Position numbers and translations under genes: made by a program
Notes under the pieces: generated by a model
What the model saw: only the letters and a program-made list of their open reading frames with translations
Told to the model about the DNA's origin: nothing
Database searches by the model: none
Assembly: GCA_037893245.1 (NCBI GenBank)
Contig: JBAIAA010000026.1
Coordinates: forward strand, 186,001-250,000
Length of the DNA: 64,000 bases
Origin: Crossaster papposus
Taxonomy: Eukaryota; Echinodermata; Asteroidea; Velatida; Solasteridae
Reading direction: 5' to 3'
Shown here: positions 27,976 to 41,900 of the stretch, piece by piece
Position numbering within the stretch: the first letter of the stretch is position 1
Layout: the number at the start of each line of letters is the position of its first letter

Positions 27976-28373
27976 GAGTAACTCCAACTTACAATGCTCA
28001 TGACATCGGGATACTCGCATGCAGCACGCTGGAGACACAACCAAAGATCGTATAGCAAAAATGAGCTCCACAGTACACCGGAACTGCACGGTGGACGCGC
28101 GCTTCTTGTAAATTGTCCACCAAAATCATCAATATTGTTCATCTTTTTCGAAAATGTTATTCTGTTTCAAGTGAATCATTGGCGTCGTTAATAACTGCTG
28201 CACGCTATGGGATAGGCTTTATGTGATGTGGGTTTCAGAAAGAGGTAAAAATGACCTTTTGGAAGGGAATTTTGTTGTGTTGTTTCCACGCCCAGATGTA
28301 AATATACGTTTATTCTCCAGCGCTAGTCAGGCGAATCTCTCGATGTCATGAGCATTGTAAGATGGAGTTACTC
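27976..28373. mobile_element. MITE with GAGTAACTCCAACTTACAATG ends
   Basis: GAGTAACTCCAACTTACAAT.GCTCATGACATCG mirrored by CGATGTCATGAGCATTGTAA.GATGGAGTTACTC, 398 bp. Lies directly against family M. Confidence 0.85.
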
Positions 28374-28379
28374 AAGCTA

Positions 28380-29030
28380 CAGTAGTTTAAAATCAGCCAA
28401 CAACATAATTAGTTCCGTATTTATAAGTTGCAAAAGCGCATGCCCACACAAGGTCCCGCCTAGATTTAGAACTGAAATTATTAATTGATTAATTAATTTC
28501 GGCCGATTGTGTTCAGGTCGATGTCTCATTAAAAATTATCATAACTAATGTGATTTTTATAAAATCATCAATTCAATTTTAAAATATATTTTTCGGGGTG
28601 CTACATCCAAAGCATTTGTTGTTAAAAACAAAAATTTGGACAGCAACACTTCATACCTCATTTACTATAGACCACTATTTTAGAAGTCAAACTTTGGTAT
28701 AATCACTCCCAAGAACTGGCCCTACAATGTTTGTATGCACCATTAAGAGAGAATAAAATCCATTCATTCATGAACAGAATTTGCCATTTGCGAGTTAAAT
28801 TTGAATAAAATCTGGTACAGACTTTTAACTTTAACATTTTTAAATGTTCTAGACCATAGACACTGTTACTATATATTACATGATTCGGGACAAGCTCTTG
28901 CATATGTAGACGTTCAGCATCAATACATTGTTCACAGTTGATGAGAATAGCATAAGGCTTGCCCCGAATCATGTGATATACTAGCCTTGTGCAAGGCGTT
29001 TGTTATTCCTCTAATTTTATAAATTAAAAT
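28380..29030. repeat. AT-rich sequence with a CATGATTCGGGGCAAGC foldback
   Basis: TACATGATTCGGGACAAGCT near 28878 and AGGCTTGCCCCGAATCATGT near 28955 are inverted; the same hairpin family is at 44150-44420 and 44650-44720. Remainder unique. Confidence 0.55.
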
Positions 29031-29039
29031 CATAATGAA

Positions 29040-29575
29040 CGGACGGCGATCGCGAAAACAAGAACTGCTCGACGCCAGTTGTAAAACTTCGGGCAGGTCA
29101 GTTAAACGATATTTACTATAAAACACATCCACCCATTCCTGATAATTCAAGCAATCACCAATGGTGTATCATACCTTTACATCCACCTATTCCTGATAAT
29201 TCATGCAATTACCAATGATGTATCCTACCTTTGCATCCACCCAATCACCAATGGTGTATCCTACCTTTACATCCACCTACTCCTGATAATTCATGCAATT
29301 ACCAATGGTGTATCCTACCTTTGCATCCACCCATTCTTGACAATTCAAGCAATTACCAATGGTGTATCCTACCCTTACATCCACCCATTCCTGATAATTC
29401 AAGCAATCACCAATGGTGTATCATACCTTTACATCCACCTATTCCTGATAATTCATGCAATTACCAATGGTGTATCCTACCTTTGCATCCACCCATTCTT
29501 GACAATTCAAGCAATTACCAATGGTGTATCCTACCTTTACCTCCACCCATTCCTGATAATTCAAACAATGTTGTA
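29040..29575. repeat. Minisatellite of about 57-bp units grown from a family A MITE end
   Basis: Starts as a normal family A end (CGATCGCGAAAAC..GACGCCAGTTG..GGTCAGTTAAACGATATTTA) and then repeats CATCCACCCATTCCTGATAA-TTCAAGCAATTACCAATGG-TGTATCCTACCTTTA seven to eight times. Variants (TTCATGCAATT, TCTTGACAATT, GCAATCACC) recur in order, suggesting blocks of three units. About 320 bases past the GBE1 stop. Confidence 0.9.
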
Positions 29576-29898
29576 TAAATTATGTTAACAGAGTTTTATA
29601 AATCCACTGGGTATTACAAGTGACGTCATAACCTTGCCTTCTCGTACTGGCAGTCATCTTGCCGGTAAAACATAATTATTATTATTAACTTATATTGCAT
29701 ACATTCCATAAAAAGATGTTCAAATGCATTACAAATATACACATATAAAATTACACAATTTTGCTCCAAAATTTGCAACAAACTCAAATGCCATAACACC
29801 CAGCATGATTTTAGTCCAAATAAACCGGCGGTATAGCCACGTCACATCACAGTTCAGCCATTGTACCGTAGCTGTTACAGTCATAGTCAGCTGTGACA

Positions 29899-29961
29899 TT
29901 AGGATGGGGGTGTGTCAGGTACCACACCAACAACCAAGGCCACACGACTTGGTATATACAC
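29899..29961 (-). CDS. GBE1: GBE1 last coding exon with stop
   Basis: Acceptor ATGCAG|GTG. Encodes [20 protein letters not shown] then TAA; vertebrate GBE1 ends [11 protein letters not shown] plus a short tail. 21 codons, phase 0. The tail is slightly longer than in mammals. No clear AATAAA was identified downstream on the minus strand. Confidence 0.96.
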   Translation of the reverse strand: MYIPSRVALVVGVVPDTPPS

Positions 29962-32900
29962 CTGCATAGAATAAAACAAATTGCCATCATTCAATGACTG
30001 ATTCATGTTAATCACTTGTGACCTGTTCTAACGAAACCCGGACAAAGTCGCACAATGTGTTTTATTACAATGTACTCGTGAAGTCATTTCAAGGTGAATT
30101 TTACCATTTTGAGGTTTTGTTTTTTTCTGAATCACGAACTATTAATCTACAATCTTCGCAAATTTGAACATAGTCTGTCATCCAATTGTGTATAAAAATA
30201 ATACGCTTTTATTAAAAGCCGTTTTTCTCATAATTAGGTTTTCAGGGTTTCTTCACTAAATTCTCCTCAACCCCCCCTCCCCCCTCCCGGGGAGATAGGG
30301 TCGGGGTACAAAGGTAAATGATACATCATTTTAAAGCTGAGAACCTAGAGAATTTAAATAAAGCAAAATCAAAAAAAATAACAAATTGTCAATTTTGTCC
30401 GGGTTTCGTTGGAGCAGGTCACATTTACTTTTTTCTTAATTTTCTTTTCATTTATTTATTTCTTATTAATTTTGACTATGTAGCCCATTCAGTGGGATTC
30501 ACTGATCTCCCATATGGGTCCCAGTAACGTGAAGACAATGGGAAGAAATTACAGTTTTAGATGTGGGAGGAAAACCCCACACGAACATTCGGGGGAAACC
30601 CACGGAATCAGGCAGGGACTGAAAACCCAATCCAAATATTTGCCCAAGCGGGATTCAAACCCGGGTCACAGCGATGAAAGGCGAGGAAAGAACCGCTGTG
30701 CCAACCCGACTCCAACCTTCATTGTTGAGATTTTAGCCCTGTGCGGAGCAGATGTACTGTTTTCTACAGTCGGTTTTTTTTCAATTAGAGCGTTTCTCTT
30801 AATTGCCTTGTTCATTTTTTAAAATTTTCCACAAGCTCCCAAGTCAGATCTTGATCGAACTATGGTGAAAGCCACTTTAACCTAAGTTCTACACATCACA
30901 ATGATATTCAAGCCACAAAACCCAGGCCATCTGGCTAATGTGTACAAAGCTACAGTATTATGAGGCTTATCATGTAATCAATCATCCTGTCACTGCTCAA
31001 GGGCAACAAATGTTCTGACTAACTTTCTGCCGGCTGCTCTGCTGGCTGCTCGGTACCTTGGTGTATTCCGCACATGGATTTTAGGCCGACGACGCGCAAT
31101 ATTAAATACTGGCTGGCCCAAGTCAATGTGCTATCATTGTCCTTTCTGTTAATGTGTTTTAATATTTAAATCTTAGTTCTGTAATATTTTTTGTCATGAT
31201 CTATGTAATTGCTTACGCAAATCGGCTGTTTGGCCGCCAAGTTTGATTTTTAATACACCAATAAACCATTAAAACTGTTTTATCCTTGCTCATGCTCCAC
31301 TCCACTCCACCCCCTCCCCTCACCACCCCCTCCCCTCACCACCCCCTCCCCTCACCACCCCCACCCCTCTCCCCTCACCACCCACCCTCCCCTCACCCCC
31401 CCCCCCCCCTCCCTTCACCACCACAAACGGCTATTTACTGTGCGTTGAATAGGTACATACAACAGTCACTGTTTTGTGCTAAAAATGCACCTACGACACG
31501 TCGCACGTTCCATGTATTTCGTGAAATAGATTTCACGAGGTGTCGCAGCTGCGACGCGTCGTAGGAGATACGCCGTGTCGCAGGGCTGCGATGCATCAAA
31601 AGTTATAAAAAGTTTAGTGAAATCGGGTACCGGTCTTACTTGTAGTGAATGCTGCCTGTCGTGCCAGGAGGACGGTGAAGTAAGGTATCGTGTCTTGTGA
31701 TCGAGTCTACAATGACCACCAAACTCTTCTGCATCAGAGTCAAGAAGTATCATGTACCTTGGTAAAGGAATTCAGGAAACAAATACACTTCCAAAACATT
31801 CAATCAAATGAACAAGTAAAACTTGTGATATACCCAGCAGGATATGAAACAGATAGACTTCCCCTGAGTCCCCCATACCTATACACTCGGAAGACACTTA
31901 ATACTAACCAGTGTGGCGGTTCGCGATTATATTTTCTTCAGCATCTGGGTTGTGCGTGAATGTCATGAGATAGAACAATGGCAACTCAGCTACATTAAAG
32001 AACTGTAAAGAACGGCCGTCCTCAACCAACTCACCAATAGCCTAGTTGGTATTCTGTTCACGCAGTGCGCGCACCCGGCGTGCTAAAGACACGATTATAG
32101 ACCAGCTCCCTAACTCGCACATTCGTCTTTGTAAATTTGATTCCAAGAGCAGGTTTTCTTAGGGAGCCAATCAGTGATCGCTGAACGGTTGTTTACATAT
32201 GCGCAATACATACTACGCCCACGCACAAAATTCCTTTGTGAAGCAGCGCTAATTAGAAATGCAACGCAGGCCAGCGCGACTGCTGAATGGTACATGTAGT
32301 TGATGTGTGATGACGCTGTGCATATTCGAATAGTCCAATTTGCATAAAAAGGTTAAAGGTCACATGCACCCCTATTTAAGCGAGTTTGCAAAGACCACTA
32401 GTCTTGTTTCAGTGTGAGATGAATTGGTTCTTCCACACTTTCCTAGACTGGCCTTTGGTCTCGTTCAGGGTTCTAGCCACGGTGGGCGCCGCCATGCGGT
32501 ACCGCCCGGTACTTGGGTTCATATTGGCTGTGCCGCCCGGTACAATTTGTTTATTATTTTTTTAATTTTTAATTTTTAAAAAAGAAAGAAAGAGAGAAGA
32601 TACAAAGTCATGTTAATCATGTTTATGTAGTAATTTATTTTATTAACTTAGCTAGACTTTCACAGAAACGCTTCGAAATCTGATAATTTACCCGGCACTA
32701 AAAAGGTCCTAGCTAGAACACTGGTCTTGTTATGGGTGATTTTTGCATTAAAAAAAACAACAACAAAAAAGACCACTGTGTGAGTTAGGGCGCTGGACTA
32801 ATCGTTTCGTTAGCAGCGCACGGTCGAATACTATAGACCCAAAACCAACTCAGCAAGGATACTTTCCAGGTGTATTGGTGCCAATGCGATAGTCTGTGAA

Positions 32901-35900
32901 GCTCTTTGTGCAATGGAAGTTGAAGATGAAGACCAGACCTGCTCGTTCAAACACAATCACCTTGTCTCCTTCATGTTTACAGCTTACGTGTGCCTGCGGA
33001 TAAAAACAAACATGTAAGGTATCCGGTTAACCCTAACCCCATAGGCTCTCGCACTATTTCAAAAAGTATACCAAACTTCAACAGCTCACACAGGTTCAGT
33101 AATTATTGGTACACTGTACTGAACCTAACAGTACTAAACCTGCCAAACTCTATCAGTTGAAGTTTGATTGACTTGGTACAGTGATGACTAGGTTATATAT
33201 AGAAAAGATAGAAGAAACAGCTGAGAGGCCCAGAATCAAAATTTGAGGGTAAAATTGTTTTGGGGAAGCGAGAAAAATAAGTATTTAGTCAACGTTTTTT
33301 AACTACACGAAGACAAAGGAATGTCCACAGTACGTATGTAAGGTAAAGCTTGGTGTACTTTTGTACGTGTACATCTTACAGTTGAACATGAACTGTGCCG
33401 TGACCATGTGGGTCACCCACGAATAAATCTCCCAAACCCCCACCTTTCTGCCCTGAACCTCGCAGAATTCAATTCAATCTCCCTGGGCCTTTTGTACCGA
33501 GTCCAACAAAGTCCAACAACAAGTTGCTATAGTTTGGTACAGGAAGAAGACAATAATAGTTTGGATTCTGGAGGATTATTTCAATGTTCAGTTTTCCTAA
33601 TAAATATCTTATAGTTCATAGGCCACACCAGAGTGTAAAAACTATTCACGAATAGAGAAATAAATCGTTGACTATATTGGTGTAAACGTTGTTTTTTTCA
33701 AAAAAAAAAGTTGTATGAAATAAAACCTTCCAAACGTCATATTGAACTTGAAATCCGATGACTGGAAACCCAAAAAGAAAATTCAGCATGTAAGTAATAG
33801 TCTTCTCTCTGCGACCACAAATCGTGGTGAAGGAGATTTGTTTAATTGGCTTAACAATATTCTCCCATCATTAGAATAATTTGTGATTATTAGAACGGTT
33901 ATTAAAATCTAAACCATGTCATGAAACGTCGATGATGCAATCAAAGCAGCCAGTAAAAAAAAAAATGTTCTCACCGGGGAAAAAAGTATGCGTATTTTTG
34001 CATGTGAGCTAAACTTTTACTAAATCATTCCTCATCAGTGCTGATGATAGTCTTGTTTGCAAGACGACCTAATCGCGGTATGCAGCGCGTGTAGGCCGTC
34101 GATGCGGGCGCCCTCTAACGTACGTCGTCGACCAAGCCATGACCTTCTAATAGGTCATCTTGTTTAACCAGTTCGCACCGGATGACGTATATAAACGCAA
34201 ACTTTTGCCCAAATTCAAAACGAATTAATGACGCATAAACACACCACGAGCAAAGCCGGAAATGTCTGTCAGCAGCGAGCAAGGCCTGGAAATTAGCGTG
34301 GGTGTGCTTCCCGGCACTATCGGCCTGAACCCGCCTCGCATTTGTGACCGGCTCTACAAAAAGGTGTATTAAGTCGCACTGTGCATTATCATGTAATGGC
34401 CCGCTCAACATTGAGAGGGTAAACATTTCATCAAAATGTGATTTTTATTTTTTGTCAAGAATGAAATCTTTAATACCTACAGTTTCAGGTTTCATTCAAA
34501 GAAATGTTGATTTTGATGAATAAAGTGGAAAAAAATCCCATTTTGTGTGCATCGTTCTGTTGTAGTACAACAGAGCCGGCTTTTTCAAAGCCTGTTTTCC
34601 CAGTTGTGTAATTTGAACTCCAAGGAAGTAATCAATATGTAAACACGTCATATCTCCAAAAGGGGAGGGGCTATGGAGCTCTATTATATACCAAATGAAA
34701 GCTTACGTTGTGGTCTTTCTAACCATAACTCAATTCCTTTGTTTGCGACTTAATACACCTTTTTGTAGAGCCGGTCACATTTGTGCAGTAATTACACTGC
34801 CGCTGTACATACCTTGTTCACCCAAAAATTGACAACTGAATATTTGATCGATTGGAAGGTCGAATATTTGAATATTCAATTACAGTCAAACCTGCCATTG
34901 CGGCCACCTTACTACAGCAGCCACCTGGCTAAACCGGCCACCTTTGCTTGGTCCCAGTTTGATTCTTGCATAAACATACCATAACCATGCCTTGCTACTG
35001 TGGCCATAACACTGCGTAACGCGGCCAGTGGCCAACCCATAATAGCCCACAGCAAATAAAATGTGTATTCCGGATGCAAAAATGAAGTGCGCCCTCTGTT
35101 GATCTCGAAATCCCCCCCCGTAGTTTAGTTCCCAGACTCCATACTCGTGTTTTATACAAACGTCACCGAGCGCACAGACTAAAATAGCGTTCGCTAGTTC
35201 TTGTCGTCGCGACACTTCTTGACCGTGAACGTAGCATTGGTTTTTTATTGATCGTCAGATCGTGGGCGCTTGGTTTTTATACGTCGTTGATTTCAAAGTG
35301 TGAATTGTTAACCATGAGTCGGAAAGATCTGCCTCTACAGAGAAAGGTGTATGCCATAAGGCAAAAACAAAAATGTTGAAGGGAGGGCATGTCTTTGTGC
35401 ACATGTACAGTATGCATAAGTGTACATGTATGTTGTACATGTAATATAAATATAATATGTGTAAGTACACATGTACATGTAATGTATGCGTGTATATATG
35501 TGTACAGGCTTGATATAGTGGCCACTTGCTTATAGTGGCCACGAAAACCGGCACCGTGGGTGGCCACTATATCAAGGTTTGACCCAGCTCTAATTGTTAG
35601 CATACATGTACCTGCGCACTCTTCAACCACTGCTGCTTCTGTTGTAACTCATTCATGGCTCGGTCAAAGTTATTGAGATGTTGATAGCGTAGATTGGGGT
35701 CATCCGCAGTGTTCCACTGCCTCCTCGCATAATGGAAACTGTTGTTGTTTCCGGGCCGTGGGAAATCCAACCACTCTGGGTGACCAAACTCATTTCCTGA
35801 AATTCAACAAATATACTGTATTATTATTTACATCAGGCATCCAGTGGTAACAATAAATCCACCTATTGTATGCTTTTAAAAAAAGTACTCGGATGGCACC

Positions 35901-38900
35901 AATATTACGGTACGTGGATGAGGGCAATATGTGACCTGTTCCATCGAAACCCAGACAAAGTCACGCAATGTGTTTTATTACAATGTACTCGTATAGTCAT
36001 TTCGAGGTGGATTTTTCTGAATCACCAAGGGAATAAATGTGTGTTCGAGAGGTTTTAATCACTCTGTTTAATACCGCTTGGAGTCTGGGTGCTGATGCGA
36101 GGGTAATTATCAGCACCCAGACTCCAAGCGGTATTAAACAGAGTGATATACCGACCGAACACACATTTATTCCCATTCATAAATACTTTTTTTTGTAAAA
36201 TTCAGCCCAAAAAGCCCCCAAAAGCCCGGAAAAGTGTCGCAAGTAAATTTCGGTGTTTCGCCATTCTGTGTGTGTCAAATAACATGTTTCCGCCTCTGTC
36301 GCTCTACACAATACATGCAATAAAGCGTATTTACTATGAACCAGACTATTACTGTCATTGGCAACCTCGTTCCCAGGATGTCGAGCTGTACGCGCCCAAC
36401 ACTACCCGCTCTTACTATTGGAGACGAGGTACGGTTAGAAATAAAGTGAGCCCTGGGGACGGGTATAATGCGACATCGTGTGAATGGGTTTTGTTGCCAG
36501 CTGGTTTTCAACACTTCCAGCCATGTCTTTATCGTCCGTTTAATACCACCTAAACTTTCCCAGGTATTTATGAATAACTATTAATCTACAATCTGTTAAT
36601 TTTGTGAAACAATTCTGTATAGAAATAATACGCTTTTCTGAACTTCAAAGCTGTTTTTCTCATAATTAGGTTGTCAGGGTTTTATCACTAAATCCTTACC
36701 CCAGGGGAGATAGGGTTGGGGACACATATGTAAATTATAAATCATTTTAAAGCTGAGAACCTAGAGAATTAAAAAAAAGAGCAAAATCTAAAAAATAAAA
36801 ATTGTCGACTTTGTCCGGGTTTCGTTGGATCAGGTCACAAATGCCATGCCCGGTGTGTTTTTGGTGCGATCAGATGATCGAAAACCTTTAAAATTACACG
36901 ATTTTGCGTAGTGCTTGCAGTTTAGTGTTAACACAGTAATTAAATATGCAAATTAGGTCCTCATAACTATCCCACGTTTTCAAAATTTTGATATTTGTTT
37001 GTGTGTTTATTTAATAGTTTGTATGTGTGGAAAGTTTCAAGAAGAAATGATGATTAGAACATAGCTGTTGCTGTGCTCAACTAAACCTTACATGTACCGG
37101 TACTTGTCCAGTTTTGCAATATACCAGCCTGAAGTGGAAGGGAATTTAGTAAAAAAAATTCCCAGGATGAATGAGGCTACTTAGCATAAATGTGACCTGT
37201 CACCACAAAATGAGAGTAAAGTCGGAAATATTAAAAATTAAGATATTGGCATTTTCAAATTCTTGAGAAAGAGAGCTTTCCAATGGTACATAACACTTCG
37301 AGGTTTTGCAATCAATACAGTTTACACGTGCTCTAGAAAGTCATTGGTTTCACAAAACGTGTTTTTGAGAAAACTTACCTTAAACATCTTAAACAAAACA
37401 CGCTAAAGATTTCAAAACAGAACAAGCTAGGTTCGGTTGAGCATAGCAACAGCTATGTTCTGATCATGATTTCTTCTTGAAATTTTTCACACATGTTGTA
37501 TAAACAGCAAAATATCAAAATTTCAAAATGTGGGATACTTACGAGGACCTGATTTGCATATTTAATCACCGTGTTAATTAGACGACTATTGGACTTTAAT
37601 CCAAACACTAACTACGCAAACATTACGCAAAACCATGTAATTTAAGAGGTTTTTGATCATCTGATCTCACCCCAAAAATGGGAATATGTAGAGGAGGACT
37701 TGGGCTTTCCAAATTACGCAAAATCTTAAAATTGACCACCACTTCATATTTTGACTTTGGATGGCCATATCTCTGAATCACATTGTGCTACTTTACTCTC
37801 ATTTTGTGGTGACAGGTCACAAATAGGCGAATCTACATCACACTGAGTGGAAGACACTTAGGTTATCAGATCCTTACGTTCCCTTAAAAATAAACTCACT
37901 TCAACAATAAACTTGGAGACCAACAATAGTCAATGAAAAATGAGCAGAGACCGAATTTTAACCCCAGTCGAACGATCTATAACCTAACCCATTATCCAAT
38001 AATTGCTACCCTGAGAGATCGACAGAAGCCCTTTTTCAAAGTGCTTTAATGTACCGGTACCTCTGGGCTAGGTGTAACTAGTTGAATAAGCAAAAACAAT
38101 ATATCAGCGTCATTCTTAAAGGTAGGATACACAATTGGTAAATGTTTGAATTATCATGAATGGGTAGATTTGGGGGGTTGTATTTTATAGTAAATACTGT
38201 TTAACTGACTTGTCCGAAGTTTTAAAATCAATGATGGCGAGAAAAGCACGAAAAACTGCGTTTGTTTTCAACCGGCGTCGAGCAGTTATTCTTATGTTAT
38301 TTTTGTTTTTTCGCGATCGCCGTCCGGCTATCGCAAAATTGTCTTTATAAAATTCAATTTTTCAGAATAATTACAGGATATCTAGCGCAATCATTTTGCT
38401 GGATGCCTAGAATCATTATTTACTTTTAGATGAGTAAGATATTTCCTAATAATTAGGTTGTAAATATTTTCGATATCTGCAAATGAAGTACCGGTACCCT
38501 ACCTTTAAAACTACTGAATAATCATGACACGAGAGTCTAGTACGCCTATTTACCGGATGATAATTACTCCTAACCATCCTAGGAACAAAATATACGCGGC
38601 CAGGCCTTCTCTAGGCTGGGCTTTATTGCCTGGTAGTCGCTCTATTCTTGGGTTGTTGAGGGCTGGCCTGGCTTTTCAAGGGCCTGGCCGTCTCGGAACT
38701 TTGGCTACGCTGTCTTAATACCATGGTCCAGTCAAACCTGCCATTGCGGTCACCTTACTACAGCAGCCACCTGGCTAAACTGGCCACCTTTGCTTGGTCC
38801 CAGTTTGATTCTTGCATAAACATACCGTAACCATGCCTTTGCTAATGCACTGCGTAACGCGGCCAGTGGCCAACCCATAATAGCCCACAGAAAATAAAAT

Positions 38901-41900
38901 GTGTACAATTACATTGCCGTAAAACCTGTGTACTCCGGCTGCAGAAATGAAGTGCGCCCTCTGTTGATCTTAAAATCCCCCCGTAGTTTAGTTACCAGAC
39001 TCCTAACTCGTGTTTTATACAAACAGCACCGAGCGCACAGACTAAAATAGCGTTCGCTAATTTCTGTCGTCGCGACACGTCTTGAATCGTGAATGTAGCA
39101 TTGGTTTTTATTGATCGTTAAATCGTGGGCGCTTGGGTTTTTTTTGTCGTTGATTTCAAAGTGTGAATTGTTATCCATGGGTCGGAAAGATCTGCCTTTA
39201 GAGAGAAAGGTGTATGCCATAAGGCAAAAAACAAAAATGTTGAAGGGAGGGCATGTCTTTGTGCACGTGTACATGCATAAGTGTACATGTAATATAAATA
39301 CATGTAAACATGTGTATGTACACATACATTGATGTACGCGTACGTACATGTACATGTGTACGAATTTCCATGTGTACAGCCTTGCTATAGTGGCCACTTG
39401 CTTACAGTAGCCACGGAAACCGGCACCGTGAGTGGCCACTATATCAAGGTTTGACTGTATAACAACAAATCTTAATAACCTCCTGGATTCAATCAATCAA
39501 GCCCAGGGTATAATGTCTTACCTATGAAATTGAGCCATGCTTCTCCACCCAGTGCATACGTGATGAGACGTATTATCTTATGCAGAGCAATGCCTCTGTC
39601 GATAACCACAGTTAATGGAGTCAACTTGGACATGTTGGTGTACATCTCTTTATCCATTAACCAAAACGCCAACGTCTTGTCACCAACTAACGCCTGGTCG
39701 TGGCTTTCTGCGTATGCAACGGCCTTCTCCCCATGACGACGGTTTATCAAAGTCCAGACAATGTCTCCCATGTTCCAATCTTCATCTTTCTGTTCTTTCA
39801 ACAACTGCGATGTCAAAAAAAGACATTTGAAAAAATCGCGATGTACAGTGTACATGTATGTATGAAGCAATGTGGGCGTTATGGTTTCAAATGTGACCGG
39901 CTCAATGTTGGGAAGAAAAGCATTTAATCAAAATGGTATTTTTTTTATGAATGACATTTTTAATACAGGTTTCATACAGAAATGTTTATTGAATAATAAA
40001 GTGAAGAAAAACACAACCATTTTGTGTTCACCGTTTTTACGGTTTTTTTTAAAATTCCTACTATACAAAAAAAAGTAGTTCCTACTTTGGACTACTTTTT
40101 ATGTTACACACTGTCATAAATCACACATTGGCTTTATGTATACACGAATTTAGTATACGCGTCTTCCGGCGCAAACTGGTTAAAACCAGCCAACTAAATC
40201 CAACATTGAAGAGGATCTCGACCAATAGAAACAGATAAACTATCTTTATGTATACACGAATTCAGTATACACGTCCTCCGGCGCAAACTGGTTAAAACCA
40301 GTCAACTAAAACCAACCACGTAAGAGGATCTCGACCAACAGAAACAGATAAACTGTCTTTATGAATAAGAATTAAACCGATAACTTTTTCTTGAAGTAAT
40401 CTTTGCCTTTCGAGTAACAGGATTTTTAGTGCATTTAAGCTCGGGCACTGCAACACGTTAACAAATAGTTTAACCCTAACTACCCTAAGCCCACCAAACT
40501 CCAACTGCAGGCTTCGCTAGGTTTTAGCAGGTTTGCTACCAAACATTAGCAACTTGTTGGAATTTGTTTGACTCAGTACAAAAGACTCAGGGAGATACTG
40601 TTGAATTCTGTGAGGTTCAAGGCAGAAAGGCATGAGACTTGAATGTTGGAGTTTGGGGAATGCACCCGTAGGCATTTATTCGTAGGTGAGCTCACGGCTG
40701 GTCATGGCACACTTCCAGCTCAAACACACTTCAACACACATATCCAATGGCCAGTCATTTCAGCCCTGATCCTGAACACTGAACACATAGATCCATCTGT
40801 ACCAAGTCAACCAAACTTCAACAAGTTGGAGTTTGGCAGGTTTTAGTTCTGCTAAGTTCAGTACCAATAATTACTGAACCTGTGTGCATGCAGTTGTTGA
40901 AGTTTGTTAGGTTTGGTATGCTTTCTAGTGCGAGAGCCTAGGGGGTTAGGGTTAACTACTGAACCTGTGTGCAGTTGTCGAAGTTTGTTAGGTTTGGTAT
41001 GCTTTCTAGTGCGAGAGCCTAGGGGGATAGGGTTAACTACTGAACCTGTGTGCAGTTGTTGAAGTTTGTTGGGTTTGGTATGCTTTCTAGTGCGAGAGCC
41101 TAGAAGTTAGGGTTAACTACTGAACCTGTGTGCAGTTGTGGAAGTTTGTTAGGTTTGGTATGCTTTCTAGTGCGAGAGCCTAGGGGGTTAGGGTTAACTA
41201 CTAAACCTGTGTGCAGTTGTCGAAGTTTGTTAGGTTTGGTATGCTTTCTAGTTCGAGAGCCTAGGGGGTTAGGGTTAACTACTGAACCTGTGTGCATTTG
41301 TCAAAGTTTGTTAGGTTTGGTATGCTTTCTAGTGCGAGAGCCTAGGGGGTTAGGGTTAGTACTGGACCTGTGTGCAGTTGTTGAAGTTTGTTAGGTTTGG
41401 TATGCTTTCTATAGTGCGAGAGCCTAGGGGGGTTAGGGTTAACTACTGAACCTGTGTGAGCTGTTGAAGTTTGTTAGTTTTGGTATGCTTTCTAGTGTGA
41501 GAGCCTAGGGGGTTAGGGTTAACTACTGAACCTGTGTGCAGTTGTCAAAGTTTGTTAGGTTTGGTATGCTTTCTAGCGCGAGAGCCTAGGGGGTTAGGGT
41601 TAACTACTGGACCTGTGTGAGCTGTTGAAGTTTGTTAGGTTTGGTATGCTTTCTAGTGCGAGAGCCTAGGGGGTTAGGGTTAACTACTGAACCTGTGTGC
41701 AGTTGTTGAAGTTTGTTAGGTTTGGTATGCCTTCTAGTGCGAGAGCCTATGGGGGTTAGGGTTAACTACTAAACCTGTGTGCAGCTGTTGAAGTTTGTTA
41801 GGTTTGGTATGCTTTCTAGTGCGAGAGCCTATGGGGGTTAGGGTTAACTACTAAACCTGTGTGCAGTTGTTTAAATTTGTTAGGTTTGGTATGCTTTCTA

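Noticed and set aside
29231-29588. Open frames of 115 and 83 codons with [18 protein letters not shown] repeats
   Set aside because: They are translations of the 57-bp minisatellite, which is a multiple of three; no sign of a real protein.
31286-31564. Proline-rich 92-codon open frame
   Set aside because: Produced by a C-rich simple repeat in a GBE1 intron.
36143-36553. 136-codon open frame ([20 protein letters not shown]...)
   Set aside because: Sits within a foldback nested in a MITE; the opposite strand is also open and no family is recognised.
41100-41394. Open frames in the 79-bp array
   Set aside because: Repeat translation on both strands; no start context or homology.
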